Assembly: GCA_030849065.1 (NCBI GenBank)
Contig: JASAON010001656.1
Span: forward strand, 62,001 to 126,000
Source of the DNA: Jaenimonas drosophilae
Taxonomy: Eukaryota > Euglenozoa > Kinetoplastea > Trypanosomatida > Trypanosomatidae
Reading direction: 5' to 3'
DNA length: 64,000 bases
Shown here: positions 37,425 through 46,876 of the stretch, one piece after another
Layout of the letters: every line of letters begins with the position of its first letter
Numbering within the stretch: the stretch's first letter is position 1
Program-made: the position numbers and the translations under genes
Notes under the pieces: model-generated
The model's input: the letters and a program-made list of their open reading frames with translations, nothing else
Told to the model about the DNA's origin: nothing
Databases searched by the model: none

Positions 37425-37928
37425 CTACAGTGGATTGCGAGAGGGCTGATGAGGCGGAACGGTGTTCCAGCTGTGTGGATAGCGCGGGCGCAGACGACTG
37501 CCGTACACGTCGGAGTAGTTGGGCTGGCCAGAGTTCCCTTCCACTGAGGGTCCAGTAGCACCAGAGAAGGTCAGCTGTTCACGAAGCTCTGCAAGACGCT
37601 CGGGAGAGGTGGCACGACGAGACTTGCGCAGCTCCTGTACGTGTGTGTAGGCACTATTTTGCGGACTAATGGATTCGTGGCCGCGGCTTGTGCTGCCTGC
37701 GCTTCCATTTGCTTCCAAAGCATCCAGTGGTGTGCCGCGAGTGGTGTGCACGTAGGCTGGCTGGGAATAGCTCTTAATGGTGTAGTAGGGCTCACGAAGA
37801 AGAGCCTCGTTTATCTCCACAGTGTCACGCTTCAGCCACTGCGCATGCCGTGCATGGATGGGGAGAGGATGAAGTAGCTCGCGCCACGCTGTACGAAAAC
37901 GCAGTTGGCCACTCGTCTTGCGGAGCAT
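37425..37928 (-). CDS. Small protein with mitochondrial-type N-terminus, 167 aa
   Basis: The family is not recognised. The first 30 residues are basic (MLRKTSGQLRFRTAWRELL) and acid-poor up to the Glu, which fits mitochondrial import. The next 45 residues look folded (YYTIKSYSQPAYVHTTRGTP). The C-terminal half is polar and Ser/Pro-rich with a short charged helix (RATSPERLAELREQL). No membrane segment is seen. It lies on the coding strand between two well supported genes, and its codon pattern is protein-like. A pyrimidine stretch and AG lie about 40-60 nt upstream of the ATG. Confidence 0.65.
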   Translation of the reverse strand: MLRKTSGQLRFRTAWRELLHPLPIHARHAQWLKRDTVEINEALLREPYYTIKSYSQPAYVHTTRGTPLDALEANGSAGSTSRGHESISPQNSAYTHVQELRKSRRATSPERLAELREQLTFSGATGPSVEGNSGQPNYSDVYGSRLRPRYPHSWNTVPPHQPSRNPL

Positions 37929-38585
37929 CGCGCAGCAGTCGTCAGGGGTGCAGGAGATCTACCAAGCTTGCAACACAATAGTAACAAGAGAAGAAGTGAC
38001 GGTGCAAATAATGATGATGCCTCAGCATGTGGTGCAGAAACATCGTCTCAGAAGCGGCTGTCGTAGACCTCACTCCGGAGCAGAAGACACTCCGAGGCTG
38101 ACGAACGGTTGCCGCTAAGTTATCGCATTGAGGTAGCTTCGCGTACAGGTGATGAAGAAGTGAGAAGGAGTGCGTGGCGATGCAATGATACCGATAACCC
38201 GCCTCCTCTTGCCTCTTTCTATCCTGCCATGCTACTGTTGGGCGACGCCCTCTACTCCAGCGTCTATAGCAAAGAACCCAACGACTGCCACGTGCGCGCC
38301 ACAAAAATAACCAAAAAGAAGAAGAACAGAGCCACATCGTTTAGGTGCGGACCTCCGATTACTGTCGCCACTCGCCATGTGGCTGGCAATGCACGTTGGC
38401 TGCGAGGGCCTCTCTGCCAACCTAGAATGTTCGTAGCCAAACGGAGGAGCACGTCCACCGCATCATGGCAAACGACTGGTTTGCAAGTACCGTAACCCTG
38501 TGGATGTGGTCGTTCCTCATGTAGGAGCTGTACCAATCACAACTATTTTTTCTGTCAGTTGCATTGAGGCTGGGCTACCATCACC
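37929..38585. other. Spacer between the 167-residue protein and zinc-finger genes
   Basis: About 660 bp. Frames are His/Cys-rich and short, without protein-like composition. No gene or RNA was recognised. Confidence 0.45.
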
Positions 38586-40172
38586 TCAGCGACGTAGCGG
38601 ACGAATCCCGTTGGGCTTAGCCTTTGTGTTGGCGCAGTGCGGGATATGGCGCTCTGCAGCGACAGCGGCAAACTTGCGCCCACAGTGCGGGCAGAGAACG
38701 CGGTTGTCGAACTCATCGGGGAGAGCGGGCGGGGGTGGGAGGGGCCCGCTGCCGTGTTGTGCCTTTTGCTGGTCGAACTCACGGATGGCCTTCATGGCTG
38801 CCTGCAGCTGCTCATGCTCGATCTTCCACTTGGGCAGGGCCTTGCCCGCATCGGCGTTGCCACGCTTCTTGCCAGCCTGCTGTGCACCACCGCCAGGACG
38901 CTTCCGTGGTGGCGTCTTGGCTGCCGCGAGAATAACCTGGACGTCGTTGTGTCCTGCCTCAATGTTCGATATGCGCATCTCCTTGGCATCAAACACCTGC
39001 TTCGGCTGGTTGCTTTGTCTCTGGCAGAGCTTCTCGTGGCGGACCAACACCGACTCACGGAAGCTACGTTGGCAGTGGCGGCACGGCCGCTGCGGCTCGT
39101 TGCGCACCGCTGCCGCCTCCGCCTCAATTTCATTGTTCAAGCTGGGACCAATGGCGGAGCCCGGACGCTGGGCACCTCCACCAGGTCGCTTCAGGGGTAT
39201 GTCGTCCACGTTGGCGTAGCCTCCGCTGCTGATGGGCATATCGTCAAAAGACTGGGGAGGGGGCTTCTTCGTGGTGGCGGGCTTGCTCGTCGTGCTCTTC
39301 TTAGCGGGGGCCTCCTTTCGTGGGGGTGGCACCTCCTCCCGTTCGCGTTGTGCGACGCGATTGCTGTTGCCAATGGCGCGTTCATCCACTTCCACATCGT
39401 CGTTCCACTGAGGCTTTTTGAATGCAGCCTTCTTGGCGCCACTGACTTGTGGCTTGTTGGTCTTGGCCAGCGTCTTGGCAGGCGGCGGTGGGGCGTAGTC
39501 GTCCTCCGTATCCTCGTCCTCGGCGTAGTCATCGTGAACGTTTTCATTGTAGCGGTTGTGGTGGTTTGCGGCCGGGCGGTGGTCGCCATCGCTAACATGG
39601 CCCGTGGGTGTTGCACCGCGGTAGGCCATCGCCACACTGCTGCTGCTTCCACTTGATGGACGTACTCCACCTCGCTGCTCCGCCTTGAACTCGGCGATAC
39701 TCCGCCGCAGTGCGTCCAGCGAGACACACGAGGCGAAGGCTCCGCGACCGCCACCTCCACGGCCCCTCCCGGCGCTGTTGTGGTTGTTGCCGTTGGAGAG
39801 CGCGAGGAGGGCATTGACGCTGACGGTGTTGCTGTCAGACTCACGGCCTACGCGAATGATTTGGTTGGACAGCATCGCCCAAAGCTGGCGTGCTTGGTCG
39901 GGAGTGATGATGCCAGATTGGGTGGCCGCCTTGAAGTCCTCCTCCATAATGTGCAGCACCTTTCCGCGCTTGGATGCGGAGGCTGGCGCTGTGCCAACAG
40001 GCTCCGCGCCACCACCGTAGCCTCCATGAGAAGGAGCAGGATTTGCGGTGTAGGGCTGGTTGGCTGTTTGGTGGCGGCGCTCCTCACGCAGGGCCTTGGC
40101 GCGGTCCATCTGCGCCTGTCGCTTGGCGGCATAATCCTGCACGAAGTCGGAGGTAACTCCACGGGCCTTCAT
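38586..40172 (-). CDS. ZC2HC-type zinc-finger protein
   Basis: This 528-residue, mostly disordered, basic protein has two C2HC fingers of the zf-C2HC_2 type. Finger 1 at about 364-383 (CRHC, then H and C of RHEKLC) and finger 2 at about 494-513 (CPHCGRKF, then HIPHC). Finger 1 follows a Pro/Lys-rich stretch and finger 2 sits near the C-terminus. An N-terminal helical segment (MKARGVTSDFVQDYAAKRQ) and a Gly/Arg-rich patch (GRGRGGGGRG, about 135-144) are also seen. Such paired fingers occur in the animal ZC2HC1 family and in ciliary or flagellar proteins of protists; the role here is unknown. The frame is open to 40304, but a pyrimidine tract and AG (40184-40183) argue for the ATG at 40172. Confidence 0.82.
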   Translation of the reverse strand: MKARGVTSDFVQDYAAKRQAQMDRAKALREERRHQTANQPYTANPAPSHGGYGGGAEPVGTAPASASKRGKVLHIMEEDFKAATQSGIITPDQARQLWAMLSNQIIRVGRESDSNTVSVNALLALSNGNNHNSAGRGRGGGGRGAFASCVSLDALRRSIAEFKAEQRGGVRPSSGSSSSVAMAYRGATPTGHVSDGDHRPAANHHNRYNENVHDDYAEDEDTEDDYAPPPPAKTLAKTNKPQVSGAKKAAFKKPQWNDDVEVDERAIGNSNRVAQREREEVPPPRKEAPAKKSTTSKPATTKKPPPQSFDDMPISSGGYANVDDIPLKRPGGGAQRPGSAIGPSLNNEIEAEAAAVRNEPQRPCRHCQRSFRESVLVRHEKLCQRQSNQPKQVFDAKEMRISNIEAGHNDVQVILAAAKTPPRKRPGGGAQQAGKKRGNADAGKALPKWKIEHEQLQAAMKAIREFDQQKAQHGSGPLPPPPALPDEFDNRVLCPHCGRKFAAVAAERHIPHCANTKAKPNGIRPLRR

Positions 40173-40669
40173 CGTCGCGGCACTCGAGAGGGAGGTGGTG
40201 AAGAGAGAGAGAGGGCAGATACTGATAAGGGGGTGGTGGTAGATGATGAAGAGGGCAACTAAACTTGAAGCTGAGGAGCACAAGAAGACCTCAATACGCT
40301 CCACCGCACGATAAGTATGTCTGGAGGAGCCTAGCTCTGGTTGTGATGGTAGCTACACAAACACGACGCAAACAGACTCTCACGACGAACACCTGCAGAG
40401 GTTGTTGGCGACGTGTGGAGGTACCCCTCTGTGCGGTTGGCAGCGATCTACAACAGTGATGTAGTTAAAGGAGAGAGAAGGAGGTGCCATTCAGCTCACA
40501 TGACACAAGGTATTGTGGGTGTTTGCCACCGCACACACCCACAACGCAAACTGGATGCTCAACGAGAATCTCGGGCATTACTGCTGGCGAGATGCGGGGA
40601 GAGGAAGGAACGACTGATTTAGTTAGCTACCGAGACATTTCACCACGGAAACAACGTCACTGTGCACGA
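40173..40669. other. Spacer between zinc-finger and MTA phosphorylase genes
   Basis: About 500 bp without a convincing gene; presumably 3' UTR of the MTA phosphorylase transcript and the 5' region of the zinc-finger gene. Confidence 0.45.
40183..40218 (-). promoter_or_regulatory. Inferred trans-splice acceptor for the zinc-finger gene
   Basis: On the minus strand a CTCTCTCTCTCTTCACCACCTCC tract is followed by CTCTCGAG with the AG at 40184-40183, about 10 nt upstream of the ATG. The short resulting 5' UTR is typical of kinetoplastid genes. Confidence 0.55.
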
Positions 40670-41605
40670 CTAGGGTGCGTACTGAGGATACTTGCCAGCC
40701 AGCAGAGGCTGCAGACGCTCCTTGACCTCCTTGCTCATGTGCTCGGGCTTCGTGAGGATGCCGAACTGAAGAGCGTTGTGGGCAGGGTCCTCCATGGGAA
40801 GGGCGGCACTGAGGGCAGAGATGATGGCGGGAGGGTAGAGCTGTGCCTTGGCCGCATTGCTCGCGAGGACCTTCATCACGGCGGAGGTGTCCACGTGTGG
40901 GGCGTCGCTCCACGCGTCCAAATCCGTCACCATGGCAACCGTGGCGTAGGCGATCTCCGCTTCACGCGCCAGTTTGGCCTCGGTGGCGGTCGTCATGCCA
41001 ATCAGGTGAGCGCCGAGCTGCTTGTTCAGAAGCGACTCGGCCTTGGTGCTGAACTGTGGTCCCTCCATCGTCACCAGCGTGCCGTTGCGGTGAAGGGCGA
41101 AGCCACCCTTGGCGCGGGAGACGGCGGCATCGGGGAAGCAGGCGCACAGTGCCTGGTAGGCAACCTCACTGAACTGAACAGAAGTGGGGTGGGCGAAGTC
41201 CACGTGGGCCACGACGCCCTTCTCGAAGAAGGTGGACACGCGCTGCGTCGTCTTGTCCACGATTTGGTCCACCATCACCAAATCGCCGGGGAGGTAGTTG
41301 TCATCGAGGGAGCCCACGGCGTTGATGGCGAGGAGGTACTTCACTCCGAGCTGCTTCATGGCGCAGATGTTGGCGCGGTAGTTCACTTCGCTTGGGTTCA
41401 CGGTATGGTGCTCCCCGTGGCGAGGCAGGAAGGCACAGGTGACGCCGTTCACCTTGGCCACGCAGACATCCCCGCTTGGACGTCCAAAGGGAGTATCGAC
41501 GGTGTAGTGCTTCATGTTGGTGAGGCAGTTCAGCTTGTACACACCAGAGCCGCCAATGACGCCAATGACGGCAGGTTCTGAGTGTGGGTTGGAGTAGCTG
41601 GGCAT
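40670..41605 (-). CDS. MTAP: S-methyl-5'-thioadenosine phosphorylase
   Basis: This 311-residue enzyme of the trimeric purine nucleoside phosphorylase family cleaves methylthioadenosine, the by-product of polyamine synthesis, to adenine and methylthioribose phosphate. Phosphate-binding features are GGSG at 18-21, RHGEHH at 62-67 and NYRANI at 75-80. EGPQFSTKAE at 181-190 and MTTATEA near 204-210 line the nucleoside site. TDLDAW at 227-232 has the Asp-x-Asp that reads the 6-amino group in MTA phosphorylases, where PNPs for inosine or guanosine have Asn. Kinetoplastids are purine auxotrophs, so the adenine released is useful to salvage. The frame is open to 41749, but a pyrimidine tract and AG at 41652-41651 support the ATG at 41605. 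Confidence 0.92.
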   Translation of the reverse strand: MPSYSNPHSEPAVIGVIGGSGVYKLNCLTNMKHYTVDTPFGRPSGDVCVAKVNGVTCAFLPRHGEHHTVNPSEVNYRANICAMKQLGVKYLLAINAVGSLDDNYLPGDLVMVDQIVDKTTQRVSTFFEKGVVAHVDFAHPTSVQFSEVAYQALCACFPDAAVSRAKGGFALHRNGTLVTMEGPQFSTKAESLLNKQLGAHLIGMTTATEAKLAREAEIAYATVAMVTDLDAWSDAPHVDTSAVMKVLASNAAKAQLYPPAIISALSAALPMEDPAHNALQFGILTKPEHMSKEVKERLQPLLAGKYPQYAP

Positions 41606-41650
41606 TGTGATGATGATGTCCCTGAGGTCGATCCGGAGCTTTTGGGGGGC

Positions 41651-41695
41651 CTGAAAGGATGAAGAACATAACAGGATGAAGGAAGGAGGAGGTAG
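41651..41695 (-). promoter_or_regulatory. Inferred trans-splice acceptor for MTAP
   Basis: On the minus strand CCTCCTTCCTTCATCCTG and TTCTTCATCCTTTCAG are followed by the exon, with the AG at 41652-41651. The 5' UTR would be about 45 nt. Confidence 0.65.
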
Positions 41696-41879
41696 TGTGG
41701 CGCATGCTGAATGTGGAAGAACGTGTGCACATGCATGTGTTGCACTCACGCAGCTTCAACATCATAAATCATGACTAGGGTCTTCATGTTTGGAATACTT
41801 ATTCGATGTACGCGTTAGTCCCTCATCATGCTCATCGCACTGAATAGATGATGTCGGCAAAAAAGATGCAGCATCATCA

Positions 41880-44468
41880 TCAGCATCCAATATGTTCCTT
41901 CTTGTAGTCCAGAAAGCCGCCGAGGTTCTCCTCCACCTCGGTCCAGTGCTCCAGATCCACAGCCGTTCCATCAAGGCGGTAGTTGCGCTTCAGGTCCTTG
42001 GTCACCTGCACGCGACGCTTCAAGAAGACACGCAAGCTGGGCAGAAACGCGCAGAGGGCAGCGTGTACCTGCAATGGCACGTAGACAGATGCATCGTATT
42101 GCTCATCCAAGAAGAGGTCAATGAGCGCGTTGGCAGCTTCGCATCGGGCACTCACCACTGCATCGACTGTGGCGAGCCCACTGAGCCACAGTTGCTGCTC
42201 CTTCGTTGTGGACGGTGCCGCGGACTGAACAATGGCGCTCCCCAGGTCGACCAAGCTCGATGAGTCGGCGGACTGGCCACCGCGGCTCAGGAAGGGATTC
42301 GTGGATGGCGGTACGACGGCGTGCTGCATCATGGCCATAGAAAAGCGAGCAGCCACGGTGGTGGCCTCCATTGATTGGAGCGAGCGGCCAACGTGAGCGG
42401 AGGTGCCAACGCAGGCTTGACGGAGGGCGGGTGAGGCACGACCCTCCCACGCGATTTGCGTAAGGACATCCAAGTCACTGGGCTCGGCGCCAAGAAGGTT
42501 CTGCACGGAGCCACTGCTGGCGCCGTGCTGCGTCTGTTTCCGCTGTAGCGTCCACAACATTTGCGTCAGGCTCTCGAGTTGCAGCCAAATGAGGTGCTGG
42601 GCGGCAGGTGAGTGGGCGGCAATGTTGTGAACGCCATCATCACCTTGGTCCATCTCCGGGGAGGTCTCTCCGGCAGCGGCGGTGGCAAGTAGCGCGTGCC
42701 GTGAGCGGATGGATTCCACCATAGCTCGCCAAATAACACGTGGATCGCCCAGGCTGGTGATGGGCACCATCATGAGGAGGCTGTTGGCCACGCCCCACAC
42801 GCCCACCTCACTGGAGAGCACGAGATGCTGAAGGGTCGTCACCTCTGCATTGCATTGGGCAGCTCCACGGAGGGCTTGCTGCATGCGACGCAGGACATCG
42901 GGGGATTCCCCTGCTGCCTCCTCCGTCAGCCACAAGACGTTCTTCAGCATCTGCCCGAAGGTAAAGATGGGGCTGGATGGGCTACCTTGGTAGAGGTATG
43001 CCGCCATGGGGTTCTTGGCGAAGGCTAGTTCATCCTCCTCGCGTTCGTTGTTTTGCTCGCAAATGACCTCCACAACACGATGGAACACCTTCACCGCAGA
43101 TTGGGCAGCGCGGAGGTGCCGCCCTGCCATGGCTACGGCAGATTCACGCTGCTCACCACTCACTGGCGTTTGCTCCATCAGGAGTGGCAGCACCGCTCGC
43201 CAGACCGTCATTGGCATCGTCCGCTCCAACACCGCGGTGATGAAGGGGAGCGCGCGAATGAGGTTATCAGCGATGGGCGAGGCGTAGAGGAGAGAACCCT
43301 GCACAGAGATGGTGGCCAGCACAAGCTGCCAATGCACGGCATCCTTGGCCATCTCCATGGCGTCGTCAGAAGAGGCTGGCAGGAGAGTGGCAGGCGGCCG
43401 TGGGCTGAGCCATGCCAGAACTGCAGAGGCATCCACGACGGAGTTCAGGAAGGCCTGCTGCGCTTCCGTCAATCCGCCATCGGAGGTAAAGAGCGCAGCG
43501 AGGCAGGCGTTTTCGGGGCTGAGTACGCACAGAACATCGCTGGATGCCGTCGCCACGGCTGCGAGGAGCTCCGTCTCCCGTCGCTTGTGGAAGCGCAGGG
43601 TGGCCTGGCTCTCGTCCTCCTCTCCACTGTGGTAGTAGGCCATGGGGTGCTGAAGGTTGGACCACACCTCCTCCATGCACGACTGCAAAATGGTGAGGAT
43701 GAGCTGAAGGCTGTTGGCCTGCGAGTAGGCTGCCGTCACCGTCTCGCTTCCTTCCACGCACACATTCACCGTCTGGAGCAGCTCATCGAGGTACTGCAGC
43801 AGCGTGAAGTAGTTCACCGGTCCCTTGCCACCACGGCGGCGGCGTTCACCGGCTGGCTCCTCCTCGCCATGGTCTTCCCCTTCAGGGTTAGCCTCGCCCA
43901 CCACTGCCGTGCTCGCTGCGGTCGTCGTACCAGACCACAGCTCCGGTGTGGCGGAACCACGGACGGCCTTGCAGAGTTCCCACGCGGTGAAGAGCTCGCC
44001 GAGAAGGTGGGCGGCGAAGCTGGACTCTCCTTCTCCCGCGGCGTCGAGGGCGTCGATCACTTCATCTTCTTCGCTGTTGGTGATGAGATTGCGCAGCGCA
44101 CTGGCAGCGGCCATCTTGCAGTAGAGCGCATCGCGGCTCACCTGCTGCGTGGAGGGGTCAGCGGGGGCCTCACCTTCACGAGCTATGGGGAAGGGGGGCA
44201 TCCACAGAAGCTCTGCCATACGCAGATGAACACCAGCCTCCATCAGGTTGCGATGTTGGCCTGCCTGCAGAGAGAAGTAGGTTACGTCACTGCAGGCCTC
44301 CTCCATCTCGCCATAGTCAGTGGCGTGGAGCTTCTGCATCAAGCTATTCAATGGACCCTTGAGAGAGACCGATGACACCACCACCTCCTCCTCGTTGGCG
44401 TCATCACGCGCATGGTGCTGGTGGTGGTTACCACGCCGGCGTGGGACCTTCTTCGAGTGAGCTCCCAT
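41880..44468 (-). CDS. ARM/HEAT-repeat protein resembling Syo1/HEATR3
   Basis: This 862-residue, largely helical protein is probably the symportin Syo1/HEATR3, which chaperones ribosomal proteins uL18 and uL5 to the nucleus for 5S RNP assembly. The basis is the family-like start: MGAHSKKVPRRRG, a basic tail, then a short acidic stretch and a first repeat containing LMQKLHATDYGEMEEACSDV, followed by CKMAAASALRNLITNSEEDE with the AASALRNL helix typical of the second repeat. An acidic or Glu/Gly-rich insert follows near 200-230, also as in the family. The rest is alpha-helical repeat with little recognisable sequence. The ATG at 44468 is chosen because the basic start matches the family; the frame extends 17 codons further. 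Assignment is moderate. Confidence 0.6.
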   Translation of the reverse strand: MGAHSKKVPRRRGNHHQHHARDDANEEEVVVSSVSLKGPLNSLMQKLHATDYGEMEEACSDVTYFSLQAGQHRNLMEAGVHLRMAELLWMPPFPIAREGEAPADPSTQQVSRDALYCKMAAASALRNLITNSEEDEVIDALDAAGEGESSFAAHLLGELFTAWELCKAVRGSATPELWSGTTTAASTAVVGEANPEGEDHGEEEPAGERRRRGGKGPVNYFTLLQYLDELLQTVNVCVEGSETVTAAYSQANSLQLILTILQSCMEEVWSNLQHPMAYYHSGEEDESQATLRFHKRRETELLAAVATASSDVLCVLSPENACLAALFTSDGGLTEAQQAFLNSVVDASAVLAWLSPRPPATLLPASSDDAMEMAKDAVHWQLVLATISVQGSLLYASPIADNLIRALPFITAVLERTMPMTVWRAVLPLLMEQTPVSGEQRESAVAMAGRHLRAAQSAVKVFHRVVEVICEQNNEREEDELAFAKNPMAAYLYQGSPSSPIFTFGQMLKNVLWLTEEAAGESPDVLRRMQQALRGAAQCNAEVTTLQHLVLSSEVGVWGVANSLLMMVPITSLGDPRVIWRAMVESIRSRHALLATAAAGETSPEMDQGDDGVHNIAAHSPAAQHLIWLQLESLTQMLWTLQRKQTQHGASSGSVQNLLGAEPSDLDVLTQIAWEGRASPALRQACVGTSAHVGRSLQSMEATTVAARFSMAMMQHAVVPPSTNPFLSRGGQSADSSSLVDLGSAIVQSAAPSTTKEQQLWLSGLATVDAVVSARCEAANALIDLFLDEQYDASVYVPLQVHAALCAFLPSLRVFLKRRVQVTKDLKRNYRLDGTAVDLEHWTEVEENLGGFLDYKKEHIGC

Positions 44469-44770
44469 ACTACCAGCAAAATTAATCGAGCAGTCTTCGC
44501 AGTACAGCACTACACACATAAAACAGAGTGAAAGTAGAAGACGGTTATGAAGTATTCGGCAGAATCATGAAGACCACTCACTAGGTGGCAACGAACAGAA
44601 AACCAGAGGCTTGGCCATGTATAGTAGTGAAGGACAATCACGGGGAGCGTGAAACCTGCCACCACTCTGCCAAGAAGTACACGCAAGCAAAAAGATCAAG
44701 AACGGCTCCAGCAACGTTAGGCACCTCCACATGGAGGACTACCGATGTCTGTGGACGACTGTGCATGGAT
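44469..44770. other. Spacer between SFT2 and Syo1-like genes
   Basis: About 300 bp, no gene seen. Confidence 0.4.
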
Positions 44771-45262
44771 CTAACGACCACAGAGGGACTTCACCGCTCC
44801 AATAATGGCATCCCGAGCGAATGGGATATAAGACAAGAAGTACCACCAACTGGCGCCAAGCTGGAAAAGCCCACACAGAATCACGAGGCCCGCGTTGTGT
44901 AGAAGCACCGCCACTAGAATGGTGGCCACCATGGAGGCAAAGAAGACACAAGTGGCAATGATGCGGCCCTCGTCGAACATACGCTTCAGCTGACTTTGTG
45001 GGCCAGCGAGAAAGAGTGTGCCTCCCATAGAGAGCAGGTTGCTGAGGGTGAAGAGCACGCCAAAGAAGATGTAGTCACCCGTGAAAATGGAAGCCCAACT
45101 CAGGATGGAGAAGATGGAGCTCATGGCAATGCAAAAGACACAGCCAATCAGTCGGTTCTTGTAGCTCAATGTGGGACAGAGGGAGTCATTGGATTCCTCG
45201 TTTCCCAGGGCGGAACTGCCGCCAATGTTGCCAATCTCAATGATGGTGGCAGCCTTATCCAT
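44771..45262 (-). CDS. SFT2-like vesicle transport protein
   Basis: This 163-residue, four-helix membrane protein is of the Got1/Sft2 family, which acts in retrograde fusion of endosome-derived vesicles with the Golgi. Family marks are CPTLSYKNRLIGC at the start of the first helix, LFTLSNLLSMGGTLFLAGP, the cytosolic loop QLKRMFDEGRIIAT, and the C-terminal WWYFLSYIPFARDAI. Four membrane segments lie at about 36-58, 65-88, 98-118 and 123-143. An acidic, polar N-terminal tail of about 30 residues is normal for the family. Length and motif order agree fully with SFT2. Confidence 0.93.
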   Translation of the reverse strand: MDKAATIIEIGNIGGSSALGNEESNDSLCPTLSYKNRLIGCVFCIAMSSIFSILSWASIFTGDYIFFGVLFTLSNLLSMGGTLFLAGPQSQLKRMFDEGRIIATCVFFASMVATILVAVLLHNAGLVILCGLFQLGASWWYFLSYIPFARDAIIGAVKSLCGR

Positions 45263-45486
45263 CGCGTATGTTTCGGAATAACAAATGTAAAAACGTGGTG
45301 TGCACGGTGAATTCTATCAGGATCCATAAAAAGAGAGAAGAAGGTTCATCGTGTGGTTGCTCGACGGAACAAAAGGGTCATAGGAGAGTGGAGCATCATC
45401 ACTCCATCTTCCAACAAGCATGTAGTGGTGATCTCCTTCATAGGAGTTAGTCGTCATTACACGAACAAAACCTCTTGTCCGCCATG

Positions 45487-46689
45487 TTATGGTGCACGGA
45501 GGACGATACCAGCGGTGTACTTCATGAAGTAGTCGTTGAAGTCCACATTGTGGTAGCTGCCATCGCGGTGGTCGTACAGGTAGCGACGCGTCTCAAAGAA
45601 GAGTGTTGGCTCGAGCGGAACTTCCAAAATCACCACCTCACCATTGGCTATGTCCTTGCGCTTCTGGCGCTTTCCCGAACTGCGATTGGCGGCGTAGTAC
45701 TGCTCCAGGATGGACTCGCACCGCTCCTTGTACGACTTGCACGGAACTCGATGCGCAGTGGTCCAGTGCTTCTTTTGGCAGTCGGCGCTGCAGTAGTACA
45801 CTGCTTTGCAGCTGCTGCAGCGTAGGTAGGCATTTGGGGCGGCATCGCCGCTCTGTGGGGGATCAACGCAGTGGTTCCCACACGCAGCACACGTCGTTGC
45901 CATACTACGGCTGACGCAAGGGATGTACTGAAGCATCGTGGTGGATGCATCAAGGAACATCAGGTCCACTGCTTGCTCCTCCTGCTCCTTCGTCCACTCA
46001 ACGACGGGTCCTCCTGCCTCCTTCGCCCCCTTTACTACCGTTGGCAGCGCACGCACAATATCCTTCAGGGCAATCACCACGTCTTCATCTTCCTCCATAC
46101 CATCACTTCCTGCATCCGCTCCCTGCTTCTGGCGCATCCGCAGCGCCTGCAGCCGCTTCTTTGCATCAGCCGAGGACGAAGCCCCACTCGGGTCTTCTTG
46201 GCTCGCGGCACCTCCAATGATGCCCTCAACACACGGCCGGAACCACGGGAGCACCGACAGGTACTCCAGGTTCTGCCTGGCGTAGAGGTTCAGTTTCGCC
46301 TCCAGCATGCCCTGGGGTGTGGTGGGGGCATTGGCGTAGGCATGCTCCAGTCGGCAGAGCTCACCAAGAAGAGACACCGTCTCCCACCGGCACTCCAAGC
46401 ACACAGCCGTGGTGCGTTGGGCTAAGAAGAAGGCCACATTCTGAACGAAGGATTCGCGCCGCTGGCGGTTCCGTCGCTGCAGCTCATCCTCCCCTTCGCC
46501 GCCCTGCTGCTGTTGCGGGGTTTCGTACAGGAAGAGCTTAACGGGGCCGTGGAAGGCTATGGTGTTGATGGCGACGAGGCAGTAGGCTTTCTCGGAGAGT
46601 GAGGCAGTGGAGCTGGTGATCGTGTTGTAGATGTGGTCCAGAGTGACGGGGTCTGGCCGTGGAGGCGGAGGAACAGCGCCAGGAGCCAT
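45487..46689 (-). CDS. MYND zinc-finger protein
   Basis: This 400-residue protein has a C-terminal MYND zinc finger at about 267-317: CAACGNHC, then CSSCKAVYYCSADCQKKHW and HRVPC supply the paired Cys/His ligands. MYND fingers bind proline-rich partner proteins. The N-terminal 250 residues are helical, with a Gln/Arg-rich stretch near 59-80 and an acidic patch near 195-205, and match no family I know. No SET domain is seen, so it is not a SMYD methyltransferase. The frame is open to 46833, but a clear pyrimidine tract and TAG (AG at 46741-46740) place the start at the ATG at 46689. Confidence 0.85.
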   Translation of the reverse strand: MAPGAVPPPPRPDPVTLDHIYNTITSSTASLSEKAYCLVAINTIAFHGPVKLFLYETPQQQQGGEGEDELQRRNRQRRESFVQNVAFFLAQRTTAVCLECRWETVSLLGELCRLEHAYANAPTTPQGMLEAKLNLYARQNLEYLSVLPWFRPCVEGIIGGAASQEDPSGASSSADAKKRLQALRMRQKQGADAGSDGMEEDEDVVIALKDIVRALPTVVKGAKEAGGPVVEWTKEQEEQAVDLMFLDASTTMLQYIPCVSRSMATTCAACGNHCVDPPQSGDAAPNAYLRCSSCKAVYYCSADCQKKHWTTAHRVPCKSYKERCESILEQYYAANRSSGKRQKRKDIANGEVVILEVPLEPTLFFETRRYLYDHRDGSYHNVDFNDYFMKYTAGIVLRAP

Positions 46690-46739
46690 TAGATGCTGTG
46701 TATGGGAGGGGTAGCCAAGAAGTCGTCGGTTGCCACAAC

Positions 46740-46766
46740 CTACAAGAATAGAAGAAAGAAAAAAAA
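46740..46766 (-). promoter_or_regulatory. Inferred trans-splice acceptor for the MYND gene
   Basis: On the minus strand a tract of T and C (TTTTTTTCTTTCTTCTATTC) is followed by TTGTAG, with the AG at 46741-46740. The 5' UTR would be about 50 nt. Confidence 0.7.
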
Positions 46767-46876
46767 TGCAGGAATACGGATTGTTGTTGCCCACAGCATC
46801 CGAGTAGCGGCGTGTAGTAATCAACCCTCGCATTTATCACTCACTGGTTTTACGGCTTTACTAGTGATGCCACCGC

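Noticed and set aside
43053..44375. 440-codon plus-strand open frame opposite the Syo1-like gene
   Set aside because: Antisense shadow; its composition follows the codon bias of the opposite gene.
45487..46689. SMYD-type lysine methyltransferase
   Set aside because: Only the MYND finger is present; no SET-domain motifs were found.
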